DNA of 64,000 nt from JAMXLO01 sp964427005 (GCA_964427005.1 CAYRTL010000001.1:1-64000), one strand, 5' to 3'; counted from the stretch's first letter, positions 16,077 through 25,798 are shown. Numbers and translations are program-made. Notes: generated by a model from the letters alone, not told the origin.

Positions 16077-19000
16077 CGCCCGGCGTCTCGATCACGAACA
16101 CGTCGCCGGGTTTCAGCTCAGCGCTGTCGGTGCCGGTAAGGACCTCATGCGCGCCATCAGCCCGCTCGACCCATTGCCGGCCGACGGCGCCGTCCTCGCC
16201 GCCTTCCAGACCGAATGGCGCGACATTCCGCCGAGACGACACGATCACCGCGGTCATCGGCTCGAGGAAGCGGATGCGCCTGATGGCGCCGTCGCCGCCG
16301 CGCCACTTGCCGTCACCGCCGGAGCCGCGGCGAATGGCAAAGTTTTCCAACCGGACCGGATAGCGCAGTTCCAGCACCTCGGGATCAGTCATCCGCGTAT
16401 TCGTCATGTGCGAATGAATGGCGGATGTGCCGTTGAAGCCGGGACCCGCGCCGGTACCACCGCAGATCGTCTCGTAGTATTGACGTGTCGCATCGCCGAA
16501 CAGGAAGTTGTTCATCGTGGCCTGCGAGCACGCGATCGGCTTCAGAGCACCGAACAGCGCGTTGCAGGTCGCTTGCGAGACTTCCGTATTGCCGGCGACT
16601 ACCGCAGCGCCCGGCTGCGGCGAGAGGAACGTGCCAGGCGGTATGACCAAACGCAGGGGTTTCAGGCACCCGTCATTCAGTGGAATGTCGTCCGCCACCA
16701 ACGTACGGAAGACGTACAAGACGGCCGCGCGGGTCACCGCTGGCGGCGAGTTGAAATTGCCTTTGCTCTGCTGGCCGGTGCCCGTGAAATCGACGACGGC
16801 GCTGCGGCTGGCATGATCGACGCTGACCGCCACACGCAACGGCAAACCGCTGTCCATGATGTATTCGAACGAACCACTACCGATGCGGTCGATGACCCGG
16901 CGCACCGACTCCTCGGCGTTGTCCATCACGTGACGCATGTAGGCGCTGACAACGGGCCAGCCGTATAGCGCGACGACGCGCTGCAGCTCCTGCACGCCCT
17001 TTTCGTTCGCCGCAACCTGCGCCTTGATGTCGGCGATGTTCACCTCGGGACTGCGCGCAGGATATTTCGCCCCAAGCAGCAACCCGCGAAACTCCGGTTC
17101 GCGGAAATGGCCGCCATCCACCAGCAGGAAGTCGTCTATCACCACGCCTTCTTCTTCCAGTATCCGCGACAGCGGCGGTGTCGATCCAGGCGTGATGCCA
17201 CCGATATCCGCATGATGGCCGCGGCTGCCGACGAAGAACATGATCTCGCGGCCGCCTTCATCGAATACCGGCGTGATGACCGTGACATCTGGCAGGTGCG
17301 TGCCGCCGTTGAACGGATTGTTCAGCGCGACCACGTCGCCCGGCTTCAGCGTGCTGCGCCGATTGTTCAGCACTGTGCGCACGCTCTCGCCCATGGCACC
17401 GAGGTGCACAGGCACGTGCGGCGCGTTGGCCACCAGGAAACCCTCTGCATCGAAAATGGCGCAGGAGAAGTCGAGGCGCTCCTTGATGTTGACGCTCATG
17501 GACGTGTTCTGCAGCACGGCGCCAGTCTGCTCGGCTACGTTCATGAACAGGTTGTTGAAGAGCTCGAGCAACACCGGATCAGGACGCTCGCTGCCGGCAT
17601 CCACTCGCGTGGCCAGCCGCTCAGTGCGGCGCAGGGTCATGTGATCGAGCGCGGTGATCTCCGCTGTCCAACCAGGCTCAACCACCGTGGTCGCATTCGC
17701 CTCGCGTATCAGCGCCGGCCCGATGATACGGTCGCCGGCCAGCAAATTGGCTCGGTCGAATACCGGCGCGGTGTGATCGGCGCCGCCCGTGAAGATGTGG
17801 ATCGTGTCTATCGTCTCTGGCGCGCCGCTGGTGCGCGCGGGCAGTGTCGCCTCTCGCACCATCTCGCCGGGGGCAATCGCCTCAACAGCGACCGCTTCCA
17901 CCACCAACGGCCGATCGGGGGTGGCAAAGCCGAAACGCGCGCGATGCGCGGCGGTGAAATCAGCGACGATTTCCTGCTCGCTCCGCAATGGCACGATCAG
18001 CGCCGCTTCGGTGCCGGCATAGCGCAGATGGAGATTGCGCTGCGCCGCGATGTGATCCGGTTCGGCGCCTTGCGCGACCAGCGCTGCTGTCGCCTCTTTG
18101 GCGAGCCTGTTGGCGAGCTCTTTCAATTCCGCCATGGCATGCGGCTCCAGCGGAATTTCCACGGCCTGTTCGCGCATGACGGTCTGGTCAGCAAGGCCCA
18201 TGCCATAGGCCGACAACACGCCCGCATAGGGATGGATAAAGACTGTCTCCATCCCCAGTGCGTCTGCGACGAGACACGCATGCTGCCCGCCGGCACCGCC
18301 AAAGCACTGCAGCGCGAACCGCGTCGCGTCGTGACCCTTCTGTACCGACACTTGCTTGATCGCGTTGGCCATGTTGGCAACGGCAATCTGCAGGAAGCCT
18401 TCCGCGACCTGGCGTGGCGAGCGCTTCTGTCCGGTTGCGCGCGCGATTTCGTCAGCCAGCACGGTGAACTTCGCCATCACGATATCGACATCCAGCGGCT
18501 GATCGCCGCTTGAACCGAAGATCGCCGGGAAATGGCGCGGCTGGATCTTGCCGACGCAGACATTCGCGTCGGTGACCGTCAGCGGCCCGCCATTGCGATA
18601 GCACGCGGGGCCGGGATGCGCGCCGGCCGAATCCGGACCGACACGAAACCGCGCGCCATCGAAGTGCAGGATCGAGCCACCACCAGCGGCGACGGTGTTG
18701 ATCGCCATCATGGGCGCGCGCATACGTACGCCGGCAACCGCGGTCTCGAAGGCACGCTCGAAGGCACCGGCGTAAAGTGCCACGTCAGTGGACGTTCCAC
18801 CCATGTCGAAGCCGATGATGTGGTCAAGACCCGCCATCGCCGCGGTACGGGCCGCACCGACGATGCCGCCGGCAGGGCCGGAGAGGATCGCGTCCTTGCC
18901 TTGAAACCCAGCGGCATCCGCCAATCCGCCGTTCGACTGCATGAAATACAGGCGCACGCCGGAGAGCTCCGACGCGACCTGATCGACGTAGCGCCGCAGA

Positions 19001-19656
19001 ATGGGCGAGAGATACGCATCGACGACCGTGGTGTCGCCGCGCGGAATGAGTCGCAGCAGCGGACTGACAGCATGGCTCGCAGACACTTGCGCGAACCCCG
19101 CTTCGCGCGCCAGCTCGGACAGGCGCCGCTCATGTTCGGGATACTTCCACGCATGCATCAGCACGATCGCACATGCTGTAATGCCTTTGGCACGAGCGCT
19201 CTCGAATGCGGTACGTGCGGCGTGTTCGTCCAGTGTCTCGATCTCATCGCCATCGACACCGACGCGGCCGCCGATCTCGACCACCTCCTCGTACAGCATC
19301 GACGGCAGTGTGATGGCGAGGTCGAATAGCCTGGGCCGCGCCTGATTGCCGATGCGGAGCGCATCGGCAAAGCCGCGATTGACCACCAACAGCGTGCGCT
19401 CGCCCTTGCGTTCCAGTAATGCATTGGTGGCGACGGTGGTGCCCATCTTCACCGCTTCCACCACGCCGGACGGGATCGGCTTGTCGAGTGGAACGCCGAG
19501 TACAGTCTTGATACCGGCGATGGCGGCGTCGCGATAGCGGCCGGGGTTTTCGCTAAGCAGCTTATGTGTGGAGAGATGCCCACCCGGATCGCGTGCCACG
19601 ATGTCGGTGAATGTGCCGCCGCGATCGATCCAGAACTGCCACTTGCCGGAAGACAT
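16051..19656 (-). CDS. Fused hydantoinase A/B (5-oxoprolinase family)
   Basis: 1201-residue single chain joining HyuA and HyuB domains, as in eukaryotic-type 5-oxoprolinase. HyuA part (1 to about 690): N-terminal RGGTFTDIVARDPGG and the actin-like phosphate loop FDMGGTSTDVALY. HyuB part (about 710-1195): LLELFNNLFMNVAEQTGAVLQ, LNNPFNGGTHLPDVTVITP, GSRGHHADIGG and the end ETPGGGGYGAAG. The enzymes open cyclic amides (5-oxoproline or substituted hydantoins) with ATP. Which substrate applies is not readable. A creatininase homologue lies upstream on the same strand, suggesting use of cyclic nitrogen compounds. Confidence 0.94.
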   Translation of the reverse strand: MSSGKWQFWIDRGGTFTDIVARDPGGHLSTHKLLSENPGRYRDAAIAGIKTVLGVPLDKPIPSGVVEAVKMGTTVATNALLERKGERTLLVVNRGFADALRIGNQARPRLFDLAITLPSMLYEEVVEIGGRVGVDGDEIETLDEHAARTAFESARAKGITACAIVLMHAWKYPEHERRLSELAREAGFAQVSASHAVSPLLRLIPRGDTTVVDAYLSPILRRYVDQVASELSGVRLYFMQSNGGLADAAGFQGKDAILSGPAGGIVGAARTAAMAGLDHIIGFDMGGTSTDVALYAGAFERAFETAVAGVRMRAPMMAINTVAAGGGSILHFDGARFRVGPDSAGAHPGPACYRNGGPLTVTDANVCVGKIQPRHFPAIFGSSGDQPLDVDIVMAKFTVLADEIARATGQKRSPRQVAEGFLQIAVANMANAIKQVSVQKGHDATRFALQCFGGAGGQHACLVADALGMETVFIHPYAGVLSAYGMGLADQTVMREQAVEIPLEPHAMAELKELANRLAKEATAALVAQGAEPDHIAAQRNLHLRYAGTEAALIVPLRSEQEIVADFTAAHRARFGFATPDRPLVVEAVAVEAIAPGEMVREATLPARTSGAPETIDTIHIFTGGADHTAPVFDRANLLAGDRIIGPALIREANATTVVEPGWTAEITALDHMTLRRTERLATRVDAGSERPDPVLLELFNNLFMNVAEQTGAVLQNTSMSVNIKERLDFSCAIFDAEGFLVANAPHVPVHLGAMGESVRTVLNNRRSTLKPGDVVALNNPFNGGTHLPDVTVITPVFDEGGREIMFFVGSRGHHADIGGITPGSTPPLSRILEEEGVVIDDFLLVDGGHFREPEFRGLLLGAKYPARSPEVNIADIKAQVAANEKGVQELQRVVALYGWPVVSAYMRHVMDNAEESVRRVIDRIGSGSFEYIMDSGLPLRVAVSVDHASRSAVVDFTGTGQQSKGNFNSPPAVTRAAVLYVFRTLVADDIPLNDGCLKPLRLVIPPGTFLSPQPGAAVVAGNTEVSQATCNALFGALKPIACSQATMNNFLFGDATRQYYETICGGTGAGPGFNGTSAIHSHMTNTRMTDPEVLELRYPVRLENFAIRRGSGGDGKWRGGDGAIRRIRFLEPMTAVIVSSRRNVAPFGLEGGEDGAVGRQWVERADGAHEVLTGTDSAELKPGDVFVIETPGGGGYGAAG

Positions 19657-19729
19657 CAGATACGCCTCTCATCGTCATAGCCGGCCGTGTATCGGCTATC
19701 CAGGTCCTTGGCACGCGCAGGAAGAAAAG

Positions 19730-19761
19730 TCGTGGATGGCCGGGCCAAGTCCGGCCATGAC
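19730..19761. repeat. Palindromic intergenic repeat, type A copy
   Basis: GTGGATGGCCGG and CCGGCCATGAC arms around a short centre, between the creatininase and hydantoinase genes. Same family as 3821-3848. A further half-copy-like sequence (CATAGCCGGCC) lies about 50 bases away near 19676. Confidence 0.65.
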
Positions 19762-19786
19762 GATGGTGCGAGCACCGTCATCGCCA

Positions 19787-20587
19787 TCATTCCAGTCGCT
19801 CCGCTTGCCACGGCAGTTCCCAAAACTCGCGATTGCACAGCTTCTGCGCCACCGCATTCGCAATAGCCTCGAACAGCCGCTCGCCTTTTTCCGCTGTGGC
19901 TGCCTCGGGATTGCCGATGACGCCGGACGAGGAGCGGGCGCCGATGGTGCGCCAGCGGTACACACCGCCGCCGACGACATCGGCAACGTCCGGCGTGCTG
20001 TTCGCCTTCGCCATGCCGACACGATCCATCGCCACCAGTTCAGGCCGCACTGCCAGCATCATCGACGTTTCGGCCTCGCAGGCATGCATCAGTGCACCCT
20101 GCGTTTCCAGAATCTCGGCTATGGCCACCGCCGCCGCGTACCAATACGTGAACTGCACGATTGGCACGCCCAGTTTCGGCGTCAGCTCATCCGTTATGGT
20201 GCGCAGCGCGTTCTCGTTGCCGCCATGCGCATTCAGCAACACGATGCGCTTGAAGCCGTGTCGAAGCACTGAACGGCAAACACCTTCGACGACGGCGGAG
20301 AAGGCAGCAAAATCCAAGGTTACCGTCCCGCCGAAGCTCATGTGATGCTCGGACAGCCCGGTCCACAGCACCGGCAGGACCAGCGCCTGCTGACCCTTTT
20401 CGGTGATCTTCCGTGCCGCGCCAATGGCGACGGTCTCACCCAGCATGGAGTCCACTTCCACCGGCAAATGCGGCCCGTGCTGCTCCAGCGAAGCAACCGG
20501 CAGGATCACGATGGCATCGGCCCGCGCCTTCTCCCGCAACTGGTCCGCACGCAGCTTGCGCCACTCCACCTCGGCTGGTCCCGCCAT
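19787..20587 (-). CDS. Creatininase family protein
   Basis: 266 residues of the creatininase fold (metal-dependent amidohydrolase). Visible motifs: LPVASLEQHGPHLPVEVDS at about 30-48 (metal-binding Glu, His, Asp), NAHGGNENA at about 125 and HACEAETSMM at about 185. The family includes creatinine amidohydrolase and enzymes acting on formamide or cyclic ureido intermediates. ATG 20587 was chosen because GGGAG lies 8 bases upstream; the reading frame upstream overlaps a divergent gene and is a shadow. Probably co-transcribed with the hydantoinase 130 bases downstream, across a palindromic repeat. Confidence 0.9.
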   Translation of the reverse strand: MAGPAEVEWRKLRADQLREKARADAIVILPVASLEQHGPHLPVEVDSMLGETVAIGAARKITEKGQQALVLPVLWTGLSEHHMSFGGTVTLDFAAFSAVVEGVCRSVLRHGFKRIVLLNAHGGNENALRTITDELTPKLGVPIVQFTYWYAAAVAIAEILETQGALMHACEAETSMMLAVRPELVAMDRVGMAKANSTPDVADVVGGGVYRWRTIGARSSSGVIGNPEAATAEKGERLFEAIANAVAQKLCNREFWELPWQAERLE

Positions 20588-20653
20588 CGCCAATCTCCCT
20601 GTCCTGGCGTAGCAATGGGCCATGAAACGGCAGCCGGGAAAAGGGCACTCCGG

Positions 20654-21928
20654 ATGAATTTGCATCGCCTGCTGCGTCAGCGCGTGGAAGCAAGTCGGCC
20701 GGTGCGGGTCGGGCTGATCGGCGCCGGAAAGTTCGGCTCGATGTTCTTGGCTCAGGTGCCGTCCACGCCCGGCCTCGAGGTCGCTGCGATCGCCGATCTG
20801 GCGCCGGGGCGTGCGCGCGAAGCGTGCCGGCGCGTCGGCTGGAGCGAGGAGCGCATCGCCTCGACCCAGTTCACCGACGATGCCATGGCGATGCTGAAGG
20901 CGCCCGATATCGAAGTCGTGGTGGAGGCGACCGGGCACGCGCCGGCCGGCATCGCGCATGCGCGGCGTGCGATCGCCGAGGGCAAACACATCGTGATGGT
21001 GAACGTGGAAGCGGATGTACTGGCGGGGTTCGCGCTGGCCCAGGAGGCGGAGCGCGCCGGCGTGGTGTATTCGCTGGCCTATGGCGACCAGCCGTCGCTG
21101 ATCTGCGAGCTGGTGGACTGGGCGCGGGCGTGCGGCTTCCGCGTGCTGGCGGCCGGAAAGGGCACGAAGTACCTGCCCGAGTATCACGCGTCCACGCCGG
21201 CCACGGTGTGGGGCTATTACGGGCTCACCGAGGAGCAGGCGCGGCTCGGTGGCATGAACCCGCAGATGTTCAATTCGTTCCTGGACGGAACCAAGTCGGC
21301 AATCGAGATGGCCGCAGTGGCGAACGCCACCGGGCTGGCTGTGCCGTCGGACGGCCTGGTATTTCCGCCCTGCGGCAGTCACGAACTGGCCGACACGCTG
21401 GGACACCTGCCTGGCCAGGCGGAGGTGGTATCGAGTCTGCATCGCGACGGAACGCCGGTAGCGAATGACCTGCGCTGGGGCGTGTACGTCGTGTTCGAAG
21501 CCCCCAACGAGTACAGCGCGCGTTGCTTCACCGAGTACGGCGTGGTCACTGATGCGTCCGGGCGAGTTTCCGCGCTTTACCGGCCATTCCATCTGATCGG
21601 GCTGGAGTTGAACATCTCGATCCTGTCGGCAGCATTGCGCCGCGAGGCGACCGGGGCCCCAACTGGCTTTCGAGGGGACGTCGTTGCCACAGCGAAGCGC
21701 GATTTGCGCGCGGGCGAAACGCTGGATGGCGAAGGTGGCGCGTGTGTCTGGGGCAAGCTGCTGCCCGCGCGCACCAGCGTGGAGATTGGCGGCCTGCCGA
21801 TCGGGCTCGCGAACCGTGTGAAGCTACTGCGCGAGGTGCCGACGGGTCAGTGCGTCACATGGACTGACGTGCAGATCGATGAAACGGATGACGCGTACCG
21901 CTACCAAATGTCATTGCGAGGTGCGTAG
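20654..21928 (+). CDS. NAD(P)-dependent oxidoreductase with SAF domain (COG4091 type)
   Basis: 424 residues. N-terminal Rossmann domain with VGLIGAGKFGSMF (about 19-31), a central homoserine-dehydrogenase-like catalytic region (VLAAGKGTKYLPEYH, GGMNPQMFNSFLDGTKSA) and a C-terminal SAF domain (about 345-420; AKRDLRAGETLDGEGG). This family is annotated as predicted homoserine dehydrogenase-like, and the true substrate is unknown. ATG 20654 has AAAAGGG 9-10 bases upstream. The last residues, MSLRGA, are encoded by a dispersed repeat that also supplies the stop codon. It is divergent from the creatininase gene. Confidence 0.88.
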   Translation: MNLHRLLRQRVEASRPVRVGLIGAGKFGSMFLAQVPSTPGLEVAAIADLAPGRAREACRRVGWSEERIASTQFTDDAMAMLKAPDIEVVVEATGHAPAGIAHARRAIAEGKHIVMVNVEADVLAGFALAQEAERAGVVYSLAYGDQPSLICELVDWARACGFRVLAAGKGTKYLPEYHASTPATVWGYYGLTEEQARLGGMNPQMFNSFLDGTKSAIEMAAVANATGLAVPSDGLVFPPCGSHELADTLGHLPGQAEVVSSLHRDGTPVANDLRWGVYVVFEAPNEYSARCFTEYGVVTDASGRVSALYRPFHLIGLELNISILSAALRREATGAPTGFRGDVVATAKRDLRAGETLDGEGGACVWGKLLPARTSVEIGGLPIGLANRVKLLREVPTGQCVTWTDVQIDETDDAYRYQMSLRGA

Positions 21929-21970
21929 CGACAAAGCAATCCCCGCAGGATTGCTTCGTCGCAATGACAT
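21908..21970. repeat. Palindromic repeat, type B, at a convergent gene junction
   Basis: Left arm from ATGTCATTGCGA to AAAGCAATCC, right arm GGATTGCTTCGTCGCAATGACAT; the arms pair except for a 12-base bulge in the left arm and one base. This TCATTGCGAGG...GCAATCC element is a widely dispersed repeat in alphaproteobacteria. It encodes the last six residues and the stop of the gene on the left and abuts the stop codon of the gene on the right, so the hairpin may end both transcripts. Confidence 0.8.
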
Positions 21971-22792
21971 TCAGCTCATGAACGCATTCAGATCCGGCGT
22001 GGGCATGGTACTGTCGACGTAATTCAGCGTCCCCCTCTCCTTCACTTCGCGCGCCGCATTCAGCAGACCGGTCATCGCCGCTCGATACAGCGAAGTGGCG
22101 AGGCTGATCCGCTTTACGCCTGCCTCCGCCAGTTCAGGGACCGAGAACGACTTGCCCTTGATGCCGGCCATGAAGTTGAACGGCTTCGAGAGCGAAGAAC
22201 ATACAGTGCGAACAGCGGCCAGATCGGGCAGGCCTGGCGCCATCAGCACATCTGCGCCCGCCGCCTCGAATGCCTGTAAGCGCCGGATCGTGTCATCCAG
22301 ATCGGGATTGCCACGGATGAAATTCTCCGCCCGCGCGGTCAGCACGAAGCCGAACGGCAGCTTGCGCGCCGCTTCCACGGCGGCAGCGATGCGGTCCTTT
22401 GCGTGACCCGGATCGAACAGCGGCTTCTGCGGATCTCCTGTCGCATCCTCGATCGAACCGCCAACAAGGCCGTATTCGCCAGCCAACGTGATGGTCGATG
22501 CAGCGTCGTAAGGTGAATCGCCGAAGCCCTTTTCCAAATCGGCTGAGACGGGAAGATCGGTCGCCTCCACGATCGCCCGCGCATGCACCAGCGACTCTTC
22601 GCGCGAGATTTTGCCGTCGCGGCGCCCGAGCACACCCGCCGCCGCGCCACTCGACGTCGCCAGTGCGACGAAGCCGATGCCGGCGAGAATGCGCGCCGAA
22701 CCGGCGTCCCAGGCGTTGGCAATGACGAACGCACCCGGAGCCGCGTGCAGTTCCCGAAAACGTCTGGCCTTTTCCGTCTGACTCCCTGGCAT
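21971..22792 (-). CDS. Isocitrate lyase/PEP mutase superfamily protein
   Basis: 273-residue (beta/alpha)8 barrel enzyme of the isocitrate lyase/PEP mutase group. Motifs: IANAWDAGSARI (about 24-35), ATSSGA (45-50), SADLEKGFG (84-91, usual metal-binding region) and GGSIEDATG (111-119). It lacks the EDK...NS signature of true PEP mutase, so lyase-type activity on a 2-methylisocitrate, dimethylmalate or related acid is more likely. ATG 22792 is selected because the family's N-terminus starts there; the frame upstream is a shadow of the divergent ThDP gene. Operon mates are not evident. Confidence 0.88.
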   Translation of the reverse strand: MPGSQTEKARRFRELHAAPGAFVIANAWDAGSARILAGIGFVALATSSGAAAGVLGRRDGKISREESLVHARAIVEATDLPVSADLEKGFGDSPYDAASTITLAGEYGLVGGSIEDATGDPQKPLFDPGHAKDRIAAAVEAARKLPFGFVLTARAENFIRGNPDLDDTIRRLQAFEAAGADVLMAPGLPDLAAVRTVCSSLSKPFNFMAGIKGKSFSVPELAEAGVKRISLATSLYRAAMTGLLNAAREVKERGTLNYVDSTMPTPDLNAFMS

Positions 22793-22858
22793 GCTGCCTC
22801 TCCCGGTTGACCGCCGCGGGAGCGTACTCCAGCCTCGCGCCACGAACAGGAGTCCAAG

Positions 22859-24520
22859 ATGGCGAGCGGCGACTATACCATTGGCGACCTCGTCGCCGAG
22901 TTCCTCACCCAATGCGGGGTGACCACAGCCTTCGGTATCGCGTCGGTGCATAACATTCCGATGCTGGATGCCATCGGCCAGCGCAATGCCATCCGCTTCA
23001 TCATGGCGCGCGGCGAACTTGGCGGCGCGCACATGGCGGACGGTTATGCACGCGTTTCCGGTGGCTTGGGCGTGATCTTCTCCTCCACCGGACCCGGTGC
23101 CGCGAACGCTGTCGGTGGCCTGATCGAGGCTCGCTTCTCCGGCACCCCCGTGCTGCACATCACCGGCCAGACTTCCACGAAGTTCGTCGATCGTGAAGTC
23201 GGCACCGTGCACGACGCGCCGGACCAACTCGGTATGCTGAGTTCAGTTTGCAAGAGCGCTTACCGGGTGCGCTCCGCGCCGCAGGCCATCGGCGTGCTGA
23301 CGCGCGCTGCGGTCGATGCGCTGACGCCGCCAACCGGGCCGGTCAGCGTGGAAGTGCCAATCGATCTGCAACGCGTACCCGTTGAACGGCCAGCGATCTT
23401 CGACAACTTCGTCCTGCCACTGCCGCCGCCGCGCACGCCTTCGAGCACTGAACTCGATGAACTTGCCGCACGCGTGATTGCGGCAAAACGGCCGATGCTT
23501 TGGCTTGGCTCAGGCGCGCGCCGCGCCAGTGCTGCGGTCCACAAGCTGCTGGATCTCGGCTTCACCATGCTGAACAGCAACAACGGCAAAGGCATCGTCT
23601 CGGAAGAGCATCCGATGAGTCTCGGCGCGCTGCACGGCAACGGCATGCCGAAGATCCAGCAGTTCTATCAGACAGTCGATATGATGCTCGCCATTGGCAC
23701 GCGCCTGCGCGGGCAGGAAACCGGCGACTTCGTGGTGAAACTGCCGCCGAACATTATCCAGATCGACGTCGATCCCCTGGCGAATGGCCGCACTTACGCC
23801 AACACCTATTTCGTCTGCGGCGACGCCCAGGCGACGCTCGAGGCGCTGCTGCCGCGCATCGAAGGCCGCATGAAGATCGATCCCGCTTATCGCAGCGACT
23901 TCGCCGCGCTGAGAGAGACTGCGCGCGCCGACTTCCTCGCGACCCTTGGCGTATATGGCACGTTCCCGGAGCAGTTGCGCCCGGTGATGCCGAAGGATGC
24001 GATCTGGGTGCGCGACGTGACCCAGAGTAACACCACCTGGGGCAATCGGGTCTTCCCGGTCTACAGCCCGCATCAGAGCGTGTTTCCTGTCGGTGCTGGC
24101 ATCGGCCAGGGCCTGTCACTCGGCCTGGGCGCCGCGGCAGCAGCGAACGGACACAAGACGGTTGTGATGACGGGTGATGGCGGCTTCTTCCTGAATGTCG
24201 GCGAGCTATGGACCGCGGTGCAGGAGAAGCTCGATGTCAGCATCATCGTGATGAATGACCGCGGCTATGGTGTGATCAAGCGCATCCAGGACGCGACCGC
24301 GCAGGGCCGCCGCTTCTTCGCCGATTTGCAAGGTCCTGACCTGGGACAACTCGCGGCGCTGGCTGGCATGCCGTTCTGGAAGGTGCAGTCAGCCGATGCG
24401 TTCGGCGCGACGGTGGCGAAATCGATCGCACACAACGGGCCGAGTTTGGTGGAAGTCGATATGACCGCGGTGGGCGAGTTCCCGGCCTATTATCCATTCA
24501 ACCAGCGCCCCGCCGCCTGA
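22859..24520 (+). CDS. Thiamine diphosphate-dependent enzyme, acetolactate synthase-like
   Basis: 553 residues with the three-domain ThDP layout. The PYR domain has Glu53 in RGELGGAHMADGYAR, the residue that activates the cofactor; the central domain is at about 190-330; the PP domain has MTGDGGFFLNVGEL (Gly439-Asp440-Gly441) and Asn466 in VMNDRGYG for magnesium and diphosphate binding. Related to acetolactate synthase, benzoylformate decarboxylase and similar 2-keto-acid enzymes; substrate not determined. GGAG lies 7 bases before the ATG. It heads a forward cluster with a nucleoside-type transporter (6-base gap) and an oxaloacetate-decarboxylase-like protein. Confidence 0.92.
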   Translation: MASGDYTIGDLVAEFLTQCGVTTAFGIASVHNIPMLDAIGQRNAIRFIMARGELGGAHMADGYARVSGGLGVIFSSTGPGAANAVGGLIEARFSGTPVLHITGQTSTKFVDREVGTVHDAPDQLGMLSSVCKSAYRVRSAPQAIGVLTRAAVDALTPPTGPVSVEVPIDLQRVPVERPAIFDNFVLPLPPPRTPSSTELDELAARVIAAKRPMLWLGSGARRASAAVHKLLDLGFTMLNSNNGKGIVSEEHPMSLGALHGNGMPKIQQFYQTVDMMLAIGTRLRGQETGDFVVKLPPNIIQIDVDPLANGRTYANTYFVCGDAQATLEALLPRIEGRMKIDPAYRSDFAALRETARADFLATLGVYGTFPEQLRPVMPKDAIWVRDVTQSNTTWGNRVFPVYSPHQSVFPVGAGIGQGLSLGLGAAAAANGHKTVVMTGDGGFFLNVGELWTAVQEKLDVSIIVMNDRGYGVIKRIQDATAQGRRFFADLQGPDLGQLAALAGMPFWKVQSADAFGATVAKSIAHNGPSLVEVDMTAVGEFPAYYPFNQRPAA

Positions 24521-24526
24521 CGCACG

Positions 24527-25768
24527 ATGCGCGGCCTGCTTGGTTTGGCCGCGCTGCTGGCCATCGCCTGGGCGCTGAGCGAGAACCGGCGTCGCATCCC
24601 ATGGCGCACCGTCATTGCTGGTGTGGCCCTGCAATGGGCGCTGGCCCTGCTGCTGATCTACTTCCAGCCGGCCAATGCAGTGATCTTCCTGCTGAACGAT
24701 GGTGCGACCGCGCTGCAGAACGCAACCGAAGCAGGCACGAAGTTCGTATTCGGCTATCTTGGCGGACCGCCGTTACCGTTCGCGGAAACGCATCCCGGCG
24801 CGAGCTTCATCCTTGCGTTTCAGGCATTACCGCTGGTGCTGACGATAAGCGCGCTTGCGTCGCTGCTGTTCTATTGGGGTGTGCTGCAAAAGATCACTGC
24901 GGCCTTCGCCTGGCTGCTGCGTCGCTCAATGGGCATTGGCGGCGCATTGGCACTCGGCGCCGCCGTGCACATCTTCGTCGGCATGATCGAGGCGCCGCTG
25001 CTGGTGCGCCCCTACCTCGCGCGCATGCAGCGCGGCGAGCTGTTCGCGCTGATGACCTGCGGCATGGCAGGTGTCGCCGGCACAGTGATGGTGATCTACG
25101 CGTCGTTCCTTGCACCCCTGGTGCCGAATGCACTCGGCAACATTCTGATTGCTTCGGTGATCAGCACACCGGCCGGATTGGCCGTGGCGGCGCTGATGGT
25201 GCCATTCAGCCCAGCGGAGGCGGCCGAAGAGCGGCTGCTCATCGAGGATCCGCCACTGAGTTCGCTGGACGCCCTGGTGAAGGGCACGATTGACGGGGTG
25301 CCAGTGCTGGTCGGCATCGTTGCCACGCTGCTGGTCGCAGTCGCGTTCGTCGCGCTTATCAATGCGGCACTTGGCGAGCTGCCGCACTGGGATGGCGCGG
25401 CGGTAACCCTGCAGCGCATCTTCTCCTGGCCATTTCGTCCAGTGATGTGGCTCATCGGCGTGCCGTGGGACCTAGCCGAGACTGCTGCGACACTGATGGG
25501 CACCAAGACGGTGCTGAATGAGTTCGTGGCTTACCTGAATCTTTCGTCGCTGCCTCCGGATACGTTCGACCCAAGATCGCGGCTGATCCTGACCTATGCG
25601 TTGTGCGGTTTCGCGAATTTCGGCAGCCTGGGCATCGTCATCGGTGGACTTGGTGTCATGGTCCCTGAGCGGCGGCACGAGGTCGTGGCTCTGGGCATGC
25701 GCACCATCCTGTCCGGCACGTTGGCAACCTGCATGAGCGGAGCAGTTGCGGGATTGCTGGCGGGATGA
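24527..25768 (+). CDS. CNT-family nucleoside transporter (NupC-type)
   Basis: 413-residue inner-membrane protein of the concentrative nucleoside transporter family, with 8-10 hydrophobic segments. The N-terminal domain carries LLGLAALLAIAWALSENRR; the gate region has GMIEAPLLVRPYLARM and TCGMAGVAGTVMVIYASFL; the C-terminal domain has TKTVLNEFVAYLNL and LTYALCGFANFGSLGIVIGG, a hallmark of the family. It imports nucleosides with protons or sodium. It starts 6 bases after the ThDP enzyme gene, so the two are co-transcribed, which raises the possibility that the enzyme handles a nucleoside-derived acid (inference). Confidence 0.93.
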   Translation: MRGLLGLAALLAIAWALSENRRRIPWRTVIAGVALQWALALLLIYFQPANAVIFLLNDGATALQNATEAGTKFVFGYLGGPPLPFAETHPGASFILAFQALPLVLTISALASLLFYWGVLQKITAAFAWLLRRSMGIGGALALGAAVHIFVGMIEAPLLVRPYLARMQRGELFALMTCGMAGVAGTVMVIYASFLAPLVPNALGNILIASVISTPAGLAVAALMVPFSPAEAAEERLLIEDPPLSSLDALVKGTIDGVPVLVGIVATLLVAVAFVALINAALGELPHWDGAAVTLQRIFSWPFRPVMWLIGVPWDLAETAATLMGTKTVLNEFVAYLNLSSLPPDTFDPRSRLILTYALCGFANFGSLGIVIGGLGVMVPERRHEVVALGMRTILSGTLATCMSGAVAGLLAG

Positions 25769-25798
25769 TGGATGAAAACCCATTAGGGGGAGACGCAT

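Noticed and set aside
20588..21592. N-terminal extension of the creatininase frame
   Set aside because: It is the antisense of the SAF-domain dehydrogenase gene; the ribosome-binding site and family start are at 20587.
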